DNA from: Acidobacteriaceae bacterium
Lineage (GTDB): Bacteria > Acidobacteriota > Terriglobia > Terriglobales > Acidobacteriaceae
Direction: 5' to 3'
NCBI GenBank assembly: GCA_027364815.1
Contig: DAHXOQ010000032.1
Location: 1 to 15,285, forward strand
Length of the DNA stretch: 15,285 nt
The position numbers were made by a program, and so were the translations under genes. The notes under the pieces were generated by a model. It searched no databases and was not told the origin of the DNA. It saw only the letters and a list, made by a program, of their open reading frames with translations. Shown here in pieces: positions 1 through 6,509 of this stretch; position 1 is the stretch's first letter, and the number at the start of each line of letters is the position of its first letter.

Positions 1-309
1 GCTCCGCGCCATCGCCCGATGACCGACAGACTCCGGCGTGTGCCACTCTAACCGGAAATGCCGACCCTCAATCGAGAAATCCGTCGTCACCGCCAGCTCT
101 TCATGCACCTTCAATCGCAGCAGCGCGCAATCATCGCCGATCCCGCGCACAATCTGCGCGCTCTCAAGCTCCATCGCCCGTTCACGGATTCTTCCCAGAA
201 TTGCAATTTCGCCGCTCGGGGCACCTGCGGGCCTGTCTGTCTTTGCCCTCCCAGTTGTCTTGATGGCTCTGGCGGGGGTCTTTCTCGCGGACTTCGGTCT
301 GGCTTTCAC
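1..309 (-). CDS. thiL: Thiamine-monophosphate kinase, N-terminal part (truncated by the window edge)
   Basis: ThiL phosphorylates thiamine monophosphate to thiamine pyrophosphate, the last step of thiamine cofactor synthesis, in the cytoplasm. Only the first 103 codons are present; the frame is open to base 1. After a basic N-terminal stretch of about 32 residues come family hallmarks: the GE(x)AILGRI start of the fold at residues 33-41, the VRGIGDDCALL nucleotide/Mg-binding motif, and TTDFSIEGRHFRL followed by PESVGHRAMA, which match the ThiL N-terminal domain closely. A GTG at 307-309 is the only usual start codon between an in-frame TAA five codons upstream and the conserved core, so it is chosen despite a weak ribosome binding site. 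The Lys/Arg-rich extension is odd, since most ThiL proteins begin only a few residues before the GE motif. It is divergent from the M23 peptidase gene. Confidence 0.88.
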   Translation of the reverse strand, partial: MKARPKSARKTPARAIKTTGRAKTDRPAGAPSGEIAILGRIRERAMELESAQIVRGIGDDCALLRLKVHEELAVTTDFSIEGRHFRLEWHTPESVGHRAMARS

Positions 310-318
310 AGCTTTAGA

Positions 319-347
319 GTATTACGTAAGGCCATCTACCCGTTCAA
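319..347 (-). promoter_or_regulatory. Weak sigma70-like promoter for thiL
   Basis: On the minus strand TTGAAC (342-347) and TAATAC (319-324) are separated by 17 bp. The predicted start of transcription is only a few bases before the GTG, so the mRNA would be nearly leaderless. The -10 match is poor, so this is tentative. Confidence 0.3.
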
Positions 348-646
348 GGCATCATGGCGGGCATGTATTTTTACAAGATAGCTAACCAGATGGTTAACAG
401 CGCGAATTCCGCCCCTCGCGTCTCGCAACAATAACCCGTCAAAAACCCCCACAATCCCCTTTGAAGAAGGGTCAAATCACGGTCAATTTTTACTCACTCT
501 GCCGGCTGTCCTTTTTCAATATTCGCGTCGAATTAACTCCCCCAACAGGGCAAATCATTTGCACCAAACCTGCTCCATTTTGGAATTTTATTCCCTCAAA
601 CTACGCCAAAGTACCCAAACTGGAATCCGCTAACTGATTCTTTCCA

Positions 647-676
647 TTGACTCTGCGCGCAAGCCCCTGCTACAAT
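647..676 (+). promoter_or_regulatory. Strong sigma70-like promoter for the M23 peptidase transcript
   Basis: TTGACT (647-652) and TACAAT (671-676), each five of six to consensus, are separated by 18 bp. Transcription should start near 682-684, about 200 nt before the ATG at 884, giving a long leader. Confidence 0.7.
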
Positions 677-699
677 TTTCATATTAAGCAGGAGTGTAA

Positions 700-860
700 T
701 TGCCTACGGGAGATCTCTATCTTCTTTTCGGGCACGTCCACTTTTTTAATTCCCTGCGCGCGCCTCTAACTTGATGAGTCTAGTTACTCACAGGTATAGA
801 GTCCTTGTTTTCATTGAGCTGCAAACCCCGAATCTGCGCAGTTGCATGACTCAACTCTGA
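700..860 (+). other. Two chained tiny ORFs in the M23 leader
   Basis: The first ORF starts at TTG 700-702 behind AGGAG (690-694, 5-nt spacing) and has 24 codons, ending in TGA at 772-774. The second starts at ATG 774-776, sharing the A of that stop, and has 28 codons, ending at 858-860. The M23 start follows 23 nt later. The overlap looks like translational coupling, but the peptides resemble nothing I know and codon-level support is absent, so coding status is unproven. Confidence 0.25.
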
Positions 861-883
861 CGATTTCGGGAAAGGGTACCCAG

Positions 884-1852
884 ATGTCGAAAAAACGTTT
901 TTACATTATGTTTGTTTCTCGCGATGACGACGGTCGCGTACGGAAGATCCCACTTCCTTTGCAGTACGTCTATGGATTTATGATCGCAGCTCTGGTGGGC
1001 ACTTTTACTATCGTCGGACTCGCCGGTTCTTATACGCGCATGTTGATGAAGACTGAGAGCTTCAATCAGATGCGCCAGGAGCGTGAAGAGCTCCGCAAAA
1101 ATTACAAGCAGATGGCCCAGATTGCACATGAACGCGATGTACAGGTGGCCTCACTTGGTGCCTTGGCCAATGAAGTGACAGCGCTCTATGGTTTGCGTCA
1201 GCAGAAATCAACAGCACCAGCGGCTGTAACCGCAGCTCAGGCAACACCCAGCACATTGGCTCTGACAGACAGTGCCGACCAGCAGCAGGTGAAGATCTCG
1301 CTCGACCAGTTTTACAATCTGCGCACCCAGGCAATGTCGGGCCGCATCACGCGCGCTCTTGAAGTTGGATGGACCCCAAGCTTTATGGGCGACTGGACCG
1401 AGCTCGCAGATGCGCCTTCGCTTTGGCCTATTGAAGGACGCGTAACCTCAAGCTTTGGCGCACGCATGGATCCGTTCAACGGTGAGGGCGCCTTCCACTC
1501 CGGCCTCGATATAGCAGCTGCCTATGGCACACCGGTACATGCGGCAGCAGACGGCGACGTCATGGCATCGGGTCTCGGTGCCGGCTATGGGCGCGAGATT
1601 ACACTCGATCATGGCCACGATGTGATGACCATCTATGGCCATCTTTCAGCAGTTGCAGTGTTGCCGGGCCAGCATGTGACACGTGGACAGGTGATTGGCT
1701 ATGTCGGTCAATCAGGGCGTGCAACAGGCCCGCACCTTCACTACGAAGTTCGAGTGCACCACGTGCCAGTCAACCCGCACAAGTATCTGCGCTTGAGCTT
1801 TGAAGAACTGACGGCTGAGAGCGCCAGCACATCAACTCCTGGCGGAGAGTAA
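884..1852 (+). CDS. Membrane-anchored M23 (LytM) metallopeptidase
   Basis: Predicted 322-residue peptidoglycan hydrolase or LytM-type regulator, held in the inner membrane with its catalytic domain in the periplasm. After a short basic cytoplasmic N-terminus there is one membrane segment (about residues 28-50), a charged helical stretch likely to be coiled coil (about 56-100), a variable linker, and an M23 domain from about 195 to 310. The active-site set is complete: H205 and D209 in HSGLD, H253 in YGHLS, and H284/H286 in GPHLHYE, so it should be an active zinc enzyme rather than a degenerate EnvC-type activator. The ATG at 884 is preferred because AAAGGG lies about 7 nt upstream and the protein then begins MSKKRFYIMF; an in-frame TTG at 842 is possible but lacks support. 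It has its own promoter and terminator, so it appears monocistronic. Confidence 0.9.
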   Translation: MSKKRFYIMFVSRDDDGRVRKIPLPLQYVYGFMIAALVGTFTIVGLAGSYTRMLMKTESFNQMRQEREELRKNYKQMAQIAHERDVQVASLGALANEVTALYGLRQQKSTAPAAVTAAQATPSTLALTDSADQQQVKISLDQFYNLRTQAMSGRITRALEVGWTPSFMGDWTELADAPSLWPIEGRVTSSFGARMDPFNGEGAFHSGLDIAAAYGTPVHAAADGDVMASGLGAGYGREITLDHGHDVMTIYGHLSAVAVLPGQHVTRGQVIGYVGQSGRATGPHLHYEVRVHHVPVNPHKYLRLSFEELTAESASTSTPGGE

Positions 1853-1877
1853 TTCTCTTCATAACCAAAATTGCAGG

Positions 1878-1906
1878 AAATAGGACCGCTAAATGCGGTC
1901 CTATTT
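1878..1906 (+). terminator. Rho-independent terminator after the M23 gene
   Basis: A perfect 12-bp stem (AAATAGGACCGC, loop TAAAT, then the exact complement) begins 25 nt after the stop codon and is followed by ATTTG. The A/T ends of the stem supply the U-rich tract. It would work on either strand. Confidence 0.85.
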
Positions 1907-1920
1907 ATTTGTGATTCATT

Positions 1921-1950
1921 TTCAATTATTCAAGCCTTCCAATTTAGAAT
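1921..1950 (+). promoter_or_regulatory. Possible promoter for the prolyl oligopeptidase gene
   Basis: TTCAAT (1921-1926), an 18-bp spacer, and TAGAAT (1945-1950, five of six to consensus) lie between the upstream terminator and the ATG at 1970. The leader would be only about 13 nt, just enough for the AAGAGG ribosome binding site at 1959-1964. Confidence 0.4.
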
Positions 1951-1969
1951 TCCCCTTCAAGAGGTCTTC

Positions 1970-4156
1970 ATGCCGCGAAGTGTATCTCTATTGGCGATTG
2001 CCTTACTTTCTTTGGTTTCTATCAGCGCGCAGTCCCCCAATCCTCAGCCTCCCGCACAAGCAACTGTCATTCACGGCCGGGATGGAATACGCCTCCCTGC
2101 ACCTCCCGATGTAGAAGCCATTCCAGTGAAAGATGATTACTTTGGAACAAAAGTCGTGGACTACTACCGCTGGCTTGAAGACGCAAAAAGTCCTGAGACC
2201 CACGCATTTATCGAAGCGCAAAATATTTATACGGAGCAGTACATAAAGCAAGCCAAAATCCGTCCGCAATTGGAACAGGATATGGATGCTCTGCTGCATG
2301 TTGGCACGGTGAGCGCTCCTATTGTGCGACATGAGAATTACTACTTCTTGAAGCGGATGGCAGACGAAGAGCAGGCATCCATCTATGTGCGCCATGGATG
2401 GATGGGTAGAGATGAGCGCCTCGTCGATCCCACGGCCAGCAGCAAGGATCCAAACACCTCTATAGCGATCCGCGACCTCTCGCGCGATGGAAGCTTGCTT
2501 GCGTATTCAGTTCGAGAAGGCGGTGCTGATGAGGCGAGCATCCGTGTCCTTGATTTAAAGACCGGCAAGACGCTTGAAGATGAGCTGCCCAATGGCCTCT
2601 ATCTTTCAGCAAAATTTACATACGACGGAAAGGGAATTTACTACGCACGCATGACCAAGCTGAAGGGCGCTCTGCTTTATCTGCACACGCTTGGCAAGCG
2701 CAACTCGACCGACGAGCTGATCTTCGGTCATGAGTTTCACGGAGAACTTCTGGGCCCGATTGATCTATTCACGGCCAATGTGACTGAAGACGGCCGCTAT
2801 CTAGTCGTGCGCATTTCACGCGGCGTTCCAGCCAGGCGACAGGACATTGTCTACCGTGATCTGCGCAAGCCCGACTCGCCATTCGAAATTCTTGTCTGGG
2901 GTATCGATGCGCAATTTGATGCAGCGTGTGCGCAGGGAAAGTGGATTGTTCGCACAAATTACCACACACCCAACTGGAAGATTCTTGAAGGCGATCCGGG
3001 AATTCTGCCCGATGTGTGGAAGATAATCGTGCCCGATGGCCCTGATGTCATCGATGGCTATTCTATTGTGGGTGGCAAGCTCTATGTGCATCGCCTGCAC
3101 GATGTGAAAGCGGCGATTCAGGAGTACACGCTCACAGGACATGCCACGCGGAAGTTGGAATTTGATGCGATCGGCGATACTTCTGGTGTAAGTGGTGAGC
3201 CGGGTGAGCGCTACGGCTTTGTGAATTTTCAATCCTTCATTGTTCCGCCGACAATCTTTCGCATAGATACCGCAACTGACAAACGCGAAGTTTTCTGGCA
3301 ATCGAAGGTTCAATTTGATTCCAGCCAATTCGAATTGAAGCAGGTCTTCTACACCTCAAAAGATGGAACAAGGGTTCCGATGTTTATTGCCGGAAAAAAA
3401 GGTTTGAAGCAGGATGGCAGCGAGCGCCTGTTGATGACTGGCTACGGAGGATTTGACCTCAGCGAGACTCCAGTATGGAATCCCGCCTATGCGTGGTGGT
3501 TGAATCAGGGCGGCTGGTTTGCTCTCCCGAATCTGCGCGGTGGCGGCGAGTATGGCGAGCACTGGCACGAACAGGGAATGTTCGAACGCAAGCAAAATGT
3601 ATTTGACGATTGGTTTGCAGCCGCCGAGTATTTGATTGTGAATCACTACACATCGTCAGAGCACTTTGCCATCATGGGTCGCTCGAATGGCGGATTGCTA
3701 ATGGGCGCATCGATGACCCAGCGGCCTGATCTCTTTGCAGCGATTGAGTGTGGCTATCCTCTGCTGGACATGCTGCGCTACCAGAAGTTTTTGTCGGGGC
3801 CGCAGTGGACAACCGAATATGGCTCCGCGGAAGTTGAAGAGCAGTTTCCTTACCTGATGAAGTACTCGCCCTATCACAATGTCAAAATCGGCGCTCACTA
3901 CCCGGCTATTCTCTTCTTCACTGGTGACAGCGACACGCGAGTTGAACCATTGCACGCGCGGAAGATGACAGCGTTGATGCAAGCGGCCAGTGCGAGTGGA
4001 AGGCCAATTCTTTTGCACTATAGCCTCAAAGGTGGCCACAGTGCAGGTGTGAGCGTGGAGCAGCAAATTCAGGACAACGCAGATATCCTCGCATTTTTGT
4101 GGACGGAGACGGGAAAAAGCAACTCCGAAGTACTTAGAAAAACTAATGACCAGTAG
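1970..4156 (+). CDS. Exported prolyl oligopeptidase, family S9A
   Basis: A 728-residue serine peptidase that cleaves short peptides after proline. The N-terminus is a signal peptide (basic MPRS, hydrophobic core, cleavage likely near SISA-QS), so it should act outside the cytoplasm, where it could recycle proline-rich peptides. The N-terminal S9 signature (DYYRWLED) is followed by a beta-propeller region (about 100-450) and an alpha/beta-hydrolase domain. The triad is intact: S572 in MGRSNGG, D655 in GDSDTRVEP, H690 in KGGHSAG. Length is normal for the family. The ATG at 1970 is chosen because AAGAGG sits 5 nt upstream and it gives a clean signal peptide; an upstream in-frame ATG at 1871 would lie within or before the M23 terminator and destroy the signal peptide. 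It converges with rlmI. Confidence 0.93.
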   Translation: MPRSVSLLAIALLSLVSISAQSPNPQPPAQATVIHGRDGIRLPAPPDVEAIPVKDDYFGTKVVDYYRWLEDAKSPETHAFIEAQNIYTEQYIKQAKIRPQLEQDMDALLHVGTVSAPIVRHENYYFLKRMADEEQASIYVRHGWMGRDERLVDPTASSKDPNTSIAIRDLSRDGSLLAYSVREGGADEASIRVLDLKTGKTLEDELPNGLYLSAKFTYDGKGIYYARMTKLKGALLYLHTLGKRNSTDELIFGHEFHGELLGPIDLFTANVTEDGRYLVVRISRGVPARRQDIVYRDLRKPDSPFEILVWGIDAQFDAACAQGKWIVRTNYHTPNWKILEGDPGILPDVWKIIVPDGPDVIDGYSIVGGKLYVHRLHDVKAAIQEYTLTGHATRKLEFDAIGDTSGVSGEPGERYGFVNFQSFIVPPTIFRIDTATDKREVFWQSKVQFDSSQFELKQVFYTSKDGTRVPMFIAGKKGLKQDGSERLLMTGYGGFDLSETPVWNPAYAWWLNQGGWFALPNLRGGGEYGEHWHEQGMFERKQNVFDDWFAAAEYLIVNHYTSSEHFAIMGRSNGGLLMGASMTQRPDLFAAIECGYPLLDMLRYQKFLSGPQWTTEYGSAEVEEQFPYLMKYSPYHNVKIGAHYPAILFFTGDSDTRVEPLHARKMTALMQAASASGRPILLHYSLKGGHSAGVSVEQQIQDNADILAFLWTETGKSNSEVLRKTNDQ

Positions 4157-4248
4157 ATTTCTGAGTCACTTGAATCCGTAATCTAGCGGAATGAGAATTC
4201 TTCGATAACGAATGTGCTGGCAGTTCTGTCTGCAGTCAACGCTACTCA

Positions 4249-4282
4249 TTTGCCTGCGCATATAAGTAAGTGCGCAGGCGAA
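4249..4282. repeat. Hairpin in the convergent gap between prolyl oligopeptidase and rlmI
   Basis: A 12-bp stem (9 bp perfect, GCCTGCGCA with TGCGCAGGC, plus one wobble and two A-T pairs) encloses a 10-nt loop. Neither side is followed by a U-run, so it is not a canonical intrinsic terminator, though its position between convergent genes suggests an RNA-end function. The rest of 4157-4429 shows nothing I can support. Confidence 0.5.
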
Positions 4283-4429
4283 GAATAACAGAATCAAATC
4301 TAAGAGTTGCTCGACGAGATAGGAATATCGGCAGAGCATGTGGGCGCGTGGAAGCAAGTGCCCCCGGTAAAGACAATCGCCCTGGTGGAATCGATTGGCG
4401 GCACGCGGTTAATGTTCTAACGAGTTGCC

Positions 4430-5722
4430 TCAATCAACCTGGCAGAAAATTGCTTTGAGGTACTCCGTTTCCGGAAGATTGAAGATGACAGGATGGTCAA
4501 GCGCCGCTCCGCGACGTTCAAGTAATCGCACCCGGCGACCTGCATCACTGGCAGCGGAAGCAAGTGATGCTTCAAGATCCGTCCATGTGATGTGATGCGA
4601 GCACGTGCAAGTGACGAGTAACCCTCCCGGGTTGAGCATCTGTAGTGCTCTCAAGTTGAGCTCCTTGTAACCGCGCAACGCACCTTCAACGGCGCGCTTT
4701 GATTTTGCAAATGCCGGCGGATCAAGAATGATCACATCAAAGCGTTCGCCCGTTCGCGCCCACTCACGCAGCAACTCAAATGCATCAGCCGCTACCCACT
4801 CAACGTGTGCGGTAAGTTGCTCCCGATTAGTAGCGAGGTTACGCTCTGCAATTTCGAGTGAGGCATGTGAGGAGTCCACGCCTATGACCTCTTTCATCAC
4901 GCGTGCAAGGTGAAGCGCAAAGCCGCCCTGATAGGTACAGATGTCGAGTGCCCGCCCTGTTGCGCCGACAAGTTTCGCCCACTCTGAGGCCGCTAGATAA
5001 TTTGCATGCTGATCGAGAAAGGCGCCGGTTTTTTGGCCGGCGTTTGCATCGAACTCAAATTGCAGGCCATTCACATGAAAGTTTGTACTCAGCTTTGGCT
5101 TGCGCGCATTTTTTGCGTACAGTGGCTCAAGTGATGCCGGTGCCAGTCCTTCGAGCTCTCGTATGCGCGGGTCGGGTCGCTCGACGATAGTCACGGGCTT
5201 GAGTCTTTCAGTGAGAACCTCCAAGCAAACCTTGCGCACCTCAGCGTTGTCGAGTCCGCGCGCAAGAAGTTGCAACACAATCAGGTCCGCATATTTGTCA
5301 ATGACAACACCGGGCAACTCATCGGCTTCGCTGAAGCAGAGCCGGCAGGAATCATTCTCAACTGTAAGCTCTGATTTGCGCCGCTCAATTGCGGCACGCA
5401 GCCGGCTTTCCAGCAATGCAAGCCACTCTTGTTCACCAATCAACTCCCGCGAAACAATGCGCAAGGCAATCTGCGACTCCGGACTGTAGAGTCCAGTGCC
5501 GACCAGAAACCCCCGCTCATCAGTAACTGGCAAAAGATTGGGAGGCTCTTGACCAAAGAGTTCAACTGCAACGAGGTCTGAAGTGTAGCCCCAAAGATGG
5601 CCAGTATTGAGCCGATCCGCTGCACGGCGGCTCAAGACGGCATGGGGCACCTGCGGTCCATGTTGCGCAGGTGCCCCATCAGGTTGTTGTTTTTTCGCCG
5701 TGGATTTTTTTATTTGTCTCAT
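4430..5722 (-). CDS. rlmI: RlmI-like 23S rRNA (cytosine-C5) methyltransferase
   Basis: A 430-residue SAM-dependent methyltransferase of the RlmI family, which places m5C on 23S rRNA (position 1962 in E. coli numbering). Domains: a Lys/Gln/Pro-rich tail (1-26), a PUA RNA-binding domain (about 27-95, AVLSRRAADRL...GHLW), a middle domain with the KTGAFLDQ motif at 231-238, and a Rossmann-fold domain with SAM motif ALDICTYQGG (about 258-267), the DPPAFAKSK motif at D334 and the catalytic-type Cys in CSHH at C374. The family call is firm; the exact base methylated is inferred. The ATG at 5722 has AGGGAG only 2 nt upstream, an unusually tight spacing, and that site is inside a hairpin. The gene follows the cytochrome c gene by 43 nt and may be co-transcribed with it. 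A GTG at codon 25 is a less likely start. Confidence 0.88.
   Translation of the reverse strand: MRQIKKSTAKKQQPDGAPAQHGPQVPHAVLSRRAADRLNTGHLWGYTSDLVAVELFGQEPPNLLPVTDERGFLVGTGLYSPESQIALRIVSRELIGEQEWLALLESRLRAAIERRKSELTVENDSCRLCFSEADELPGVVIDKYADLIVLQLLARGLDNAEVRKVCLEVLTERLKPVTIVERPDPRIRELEGLAPASLEPLYAKNARKPKLSTNFHVNGLQFEFDANAGQKTGAFLDQHANYLAASEWAKLVGATGRALDICTYQGGFALHLARVMKEVIGVDSSHASLEIAERNLATNREQLTAHVEWVAADAFELLREWARTGERFDVIILDPPAFAKSKRAVEGALRGYKELNLRALQMLNPGGLLVTCTCSHHITWTDLEASLASAASDAGRRVRLLERRGAALDHPVIFNLPETEYLKAIFCQVD
5642..5679 (-). repeat. Perfect 14-bp inverted repeat inside the 5' coding region of rlmI
   Basis: ATGGGGCACCTGCG (5642-5655) and its exact complement (5666-5679) flank a 10-nt loop, spanning codons 15-27 of rlmI, which encode a low-complexity linker before the PUA domain. 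On the plus strand it is followed by a T-rich stretch (5684-5696), so it could also stop antisense transcription. Confidence 0.75.
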
Positions 5723-5751
5723 GACTCCCTGATTCTCAGATTCAAGGAGTC
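5723..5751 (-). promoter_or_regulatory. Hairpin burying the rlmI ribosome binding site
   Basis: In the mRNA, GACTCCTTGA pairs with TCAGGGAGTC (10 bp, one G-U) around a 9-nt loop, and the 3' arm ends directly at the ATG. The AGGGAG Shine-Dalgarno lies wholly in that arm. No U-run follows, so terminator function is unlikely. Confidence 0.55.
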
Positions 5752-5765
5752 TATCAAGTGCACTC

Positions 5766-6215
5766 CTATTTCACCTGTAGCGACTGAATGTAACGGCTCA
5801 GGTTTGAAATTCTGAGTTGCTTCTCTTGTTGGCTACCTTGATCCATGTTACCAAGGATGGGTCCCCAAATTGGCATTTGCGCCGTTCCATGTGTAGCATC
5901 TTTGCCCTGAAGCTCCGAGCCGAATTGCATAACGGCAACAATATGCGTATCAGGGAACTTGCCGCCGTTGTTCTTGGCCAGCATGGTCAGGTCAGTTGCG
6001 GGCTGCTTGAGTTGAGGCGCAACCGGGCCATTGCCTTTGCCGTCGGTTCCATGGCAGGGTGCGCAATAGCTGTTGTACATTACTTTGCCGTTGTTGGCAG
6101 CTGTCCTGTTGACAACTATGGTTGTAGTACCGGGTTTTTTCGTTGTTTGTTGCGCGTAGGTCAGGCTGACAATTACTGCTGCGGCCGCAAACGCAATGAG
6201 AACACGCTTGTTCAT
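5766..6215 (-). CDS. Secreted single-heme cytochrome c
   Basis: A 149-residue class I c-type cytochrome predicted to carry electrons in the periplasm. A signal peptide covers about residues 1-21 (MNKR, Ala/Val-rich core, TYA-QQ). The heme attachment motif is C51-A-P-C54-H55, with G-T-D-G-K-G-N-G following as in cytochrome c domains of the PF13442 type, and M114 in MPIWG is the probable distal heme ligand. The ATG at 6215 is preceded by GGAGGAAG at good spacing; the frame is open further upstream to 6281, but that would bury the signal peptide. Redox partners cannot be told from context, because the next gene (rlmI, 43 nt downstream) is an rRNA methyltransferase; co-transcription is probably coincidental in function. 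Confidence 0.9.
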   Translation of the reverse strand: MNKRVLIAFAAAAVIVSLTYAQQTTKKPGTTTIVVNRTAANNGKVMYNSYCAPCHGTDGKGNGPVAPQLKQPATDLTMLAKNNGGKFPDTHIVAVMQFGSELQGKDATHGTAQMPIWGPILGNMDQGSQQEKQLRISNLSRYIQSLQVK

Positions 6216-6498
6216 AACTTCCTCCGATTTGCGTGTTCCGTCCCTGTACTGAAATCCTTCGGAGTGGAATATGACCGGCAATAAGAGGGTCGATTCAAGG
6301 CGATCCAGTGATAAACCAAGGTGGACAAAACACGCTCTGCTGGACCTTGACTCCGCTAGGAAATTTACGCCTTTTAAATAGGTGAATCTGTGATGGCAAA
6401 CACATAGATTGGCCCGTCTTTAAAGCCTTTTTATGCTTTGAGCGCACAGTTACTGCAAAACCAAAATGAATGCTCACACATTTCACACGCAGACTGAC

Positions 6499-6504
6499 TA
6501 TAAT
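6499..6504 (+). promoter_or_regulatory. -10 element of the rsh gene, placed for leaderless transcription
   Basis: A perfect TATAAT ends 5 nt before the ATG at 6510, so the expected +1 is the A of the ATG. No good -35 is visible 16-18 bp upstream. There is no Shine-Dalgarno before this ATG. Confidence 0.5.
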
Positions 6505-6509
6505 AGAGT

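Larger units (their letters stand above)
310..841. other. 532-nt divergent intergenic region with no full-length gene
   Basis: This stretch separates thiL (left, minus) from the M23 gene (right, plus). The left third is AT-rich and holds the weak thiL promoter and a small imperfect dyad around 383-398 (TAACC-AGAT-GGTTA). The right third holds a strong promoter (647-676) and the start of the M23 leader. Between roughly 400 and 640 I see no coding signal and no recognisable RNA gene. Confidence 0.6.

Noticed and set aside
38..385. Two overlapping plus-strand open frames of over 100 codons
   Set aside because: They are antisense shadows of thiL, whose minus-strand translation has unmistakable family motifs.
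683..870. 6S RNA or other structured RNA gene in the M23 leader
   Set aside because: No long closing stem with a central bubble is visible, and the transcript leads directly into the M23 gene.
1871..1969. Upstream extension of the prolyl oligopeptidase frame
   Set aside because: It would begin in the M23 terminator region and bury a clear signal peptide; ATG 1970 has its own ribosome binding site.
4378..4440. tRNA-Leu-like stretch (GGTGGAATCGATTGGCGGCACGC)
   Set aside because: It resembles a D-arm region, but there is no T-arm GTTCRANYC, no five-pair anticodon stem with a seven-base loop, and no matching acceptor ends. At most a decayed fragment; chance is likelier.
6216..6281. Upstream extension of the cytochrome c frame
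   Set aside because: ATG 6215 has a near-perfect ribosome binding site and is followed directly by a signal peptide.
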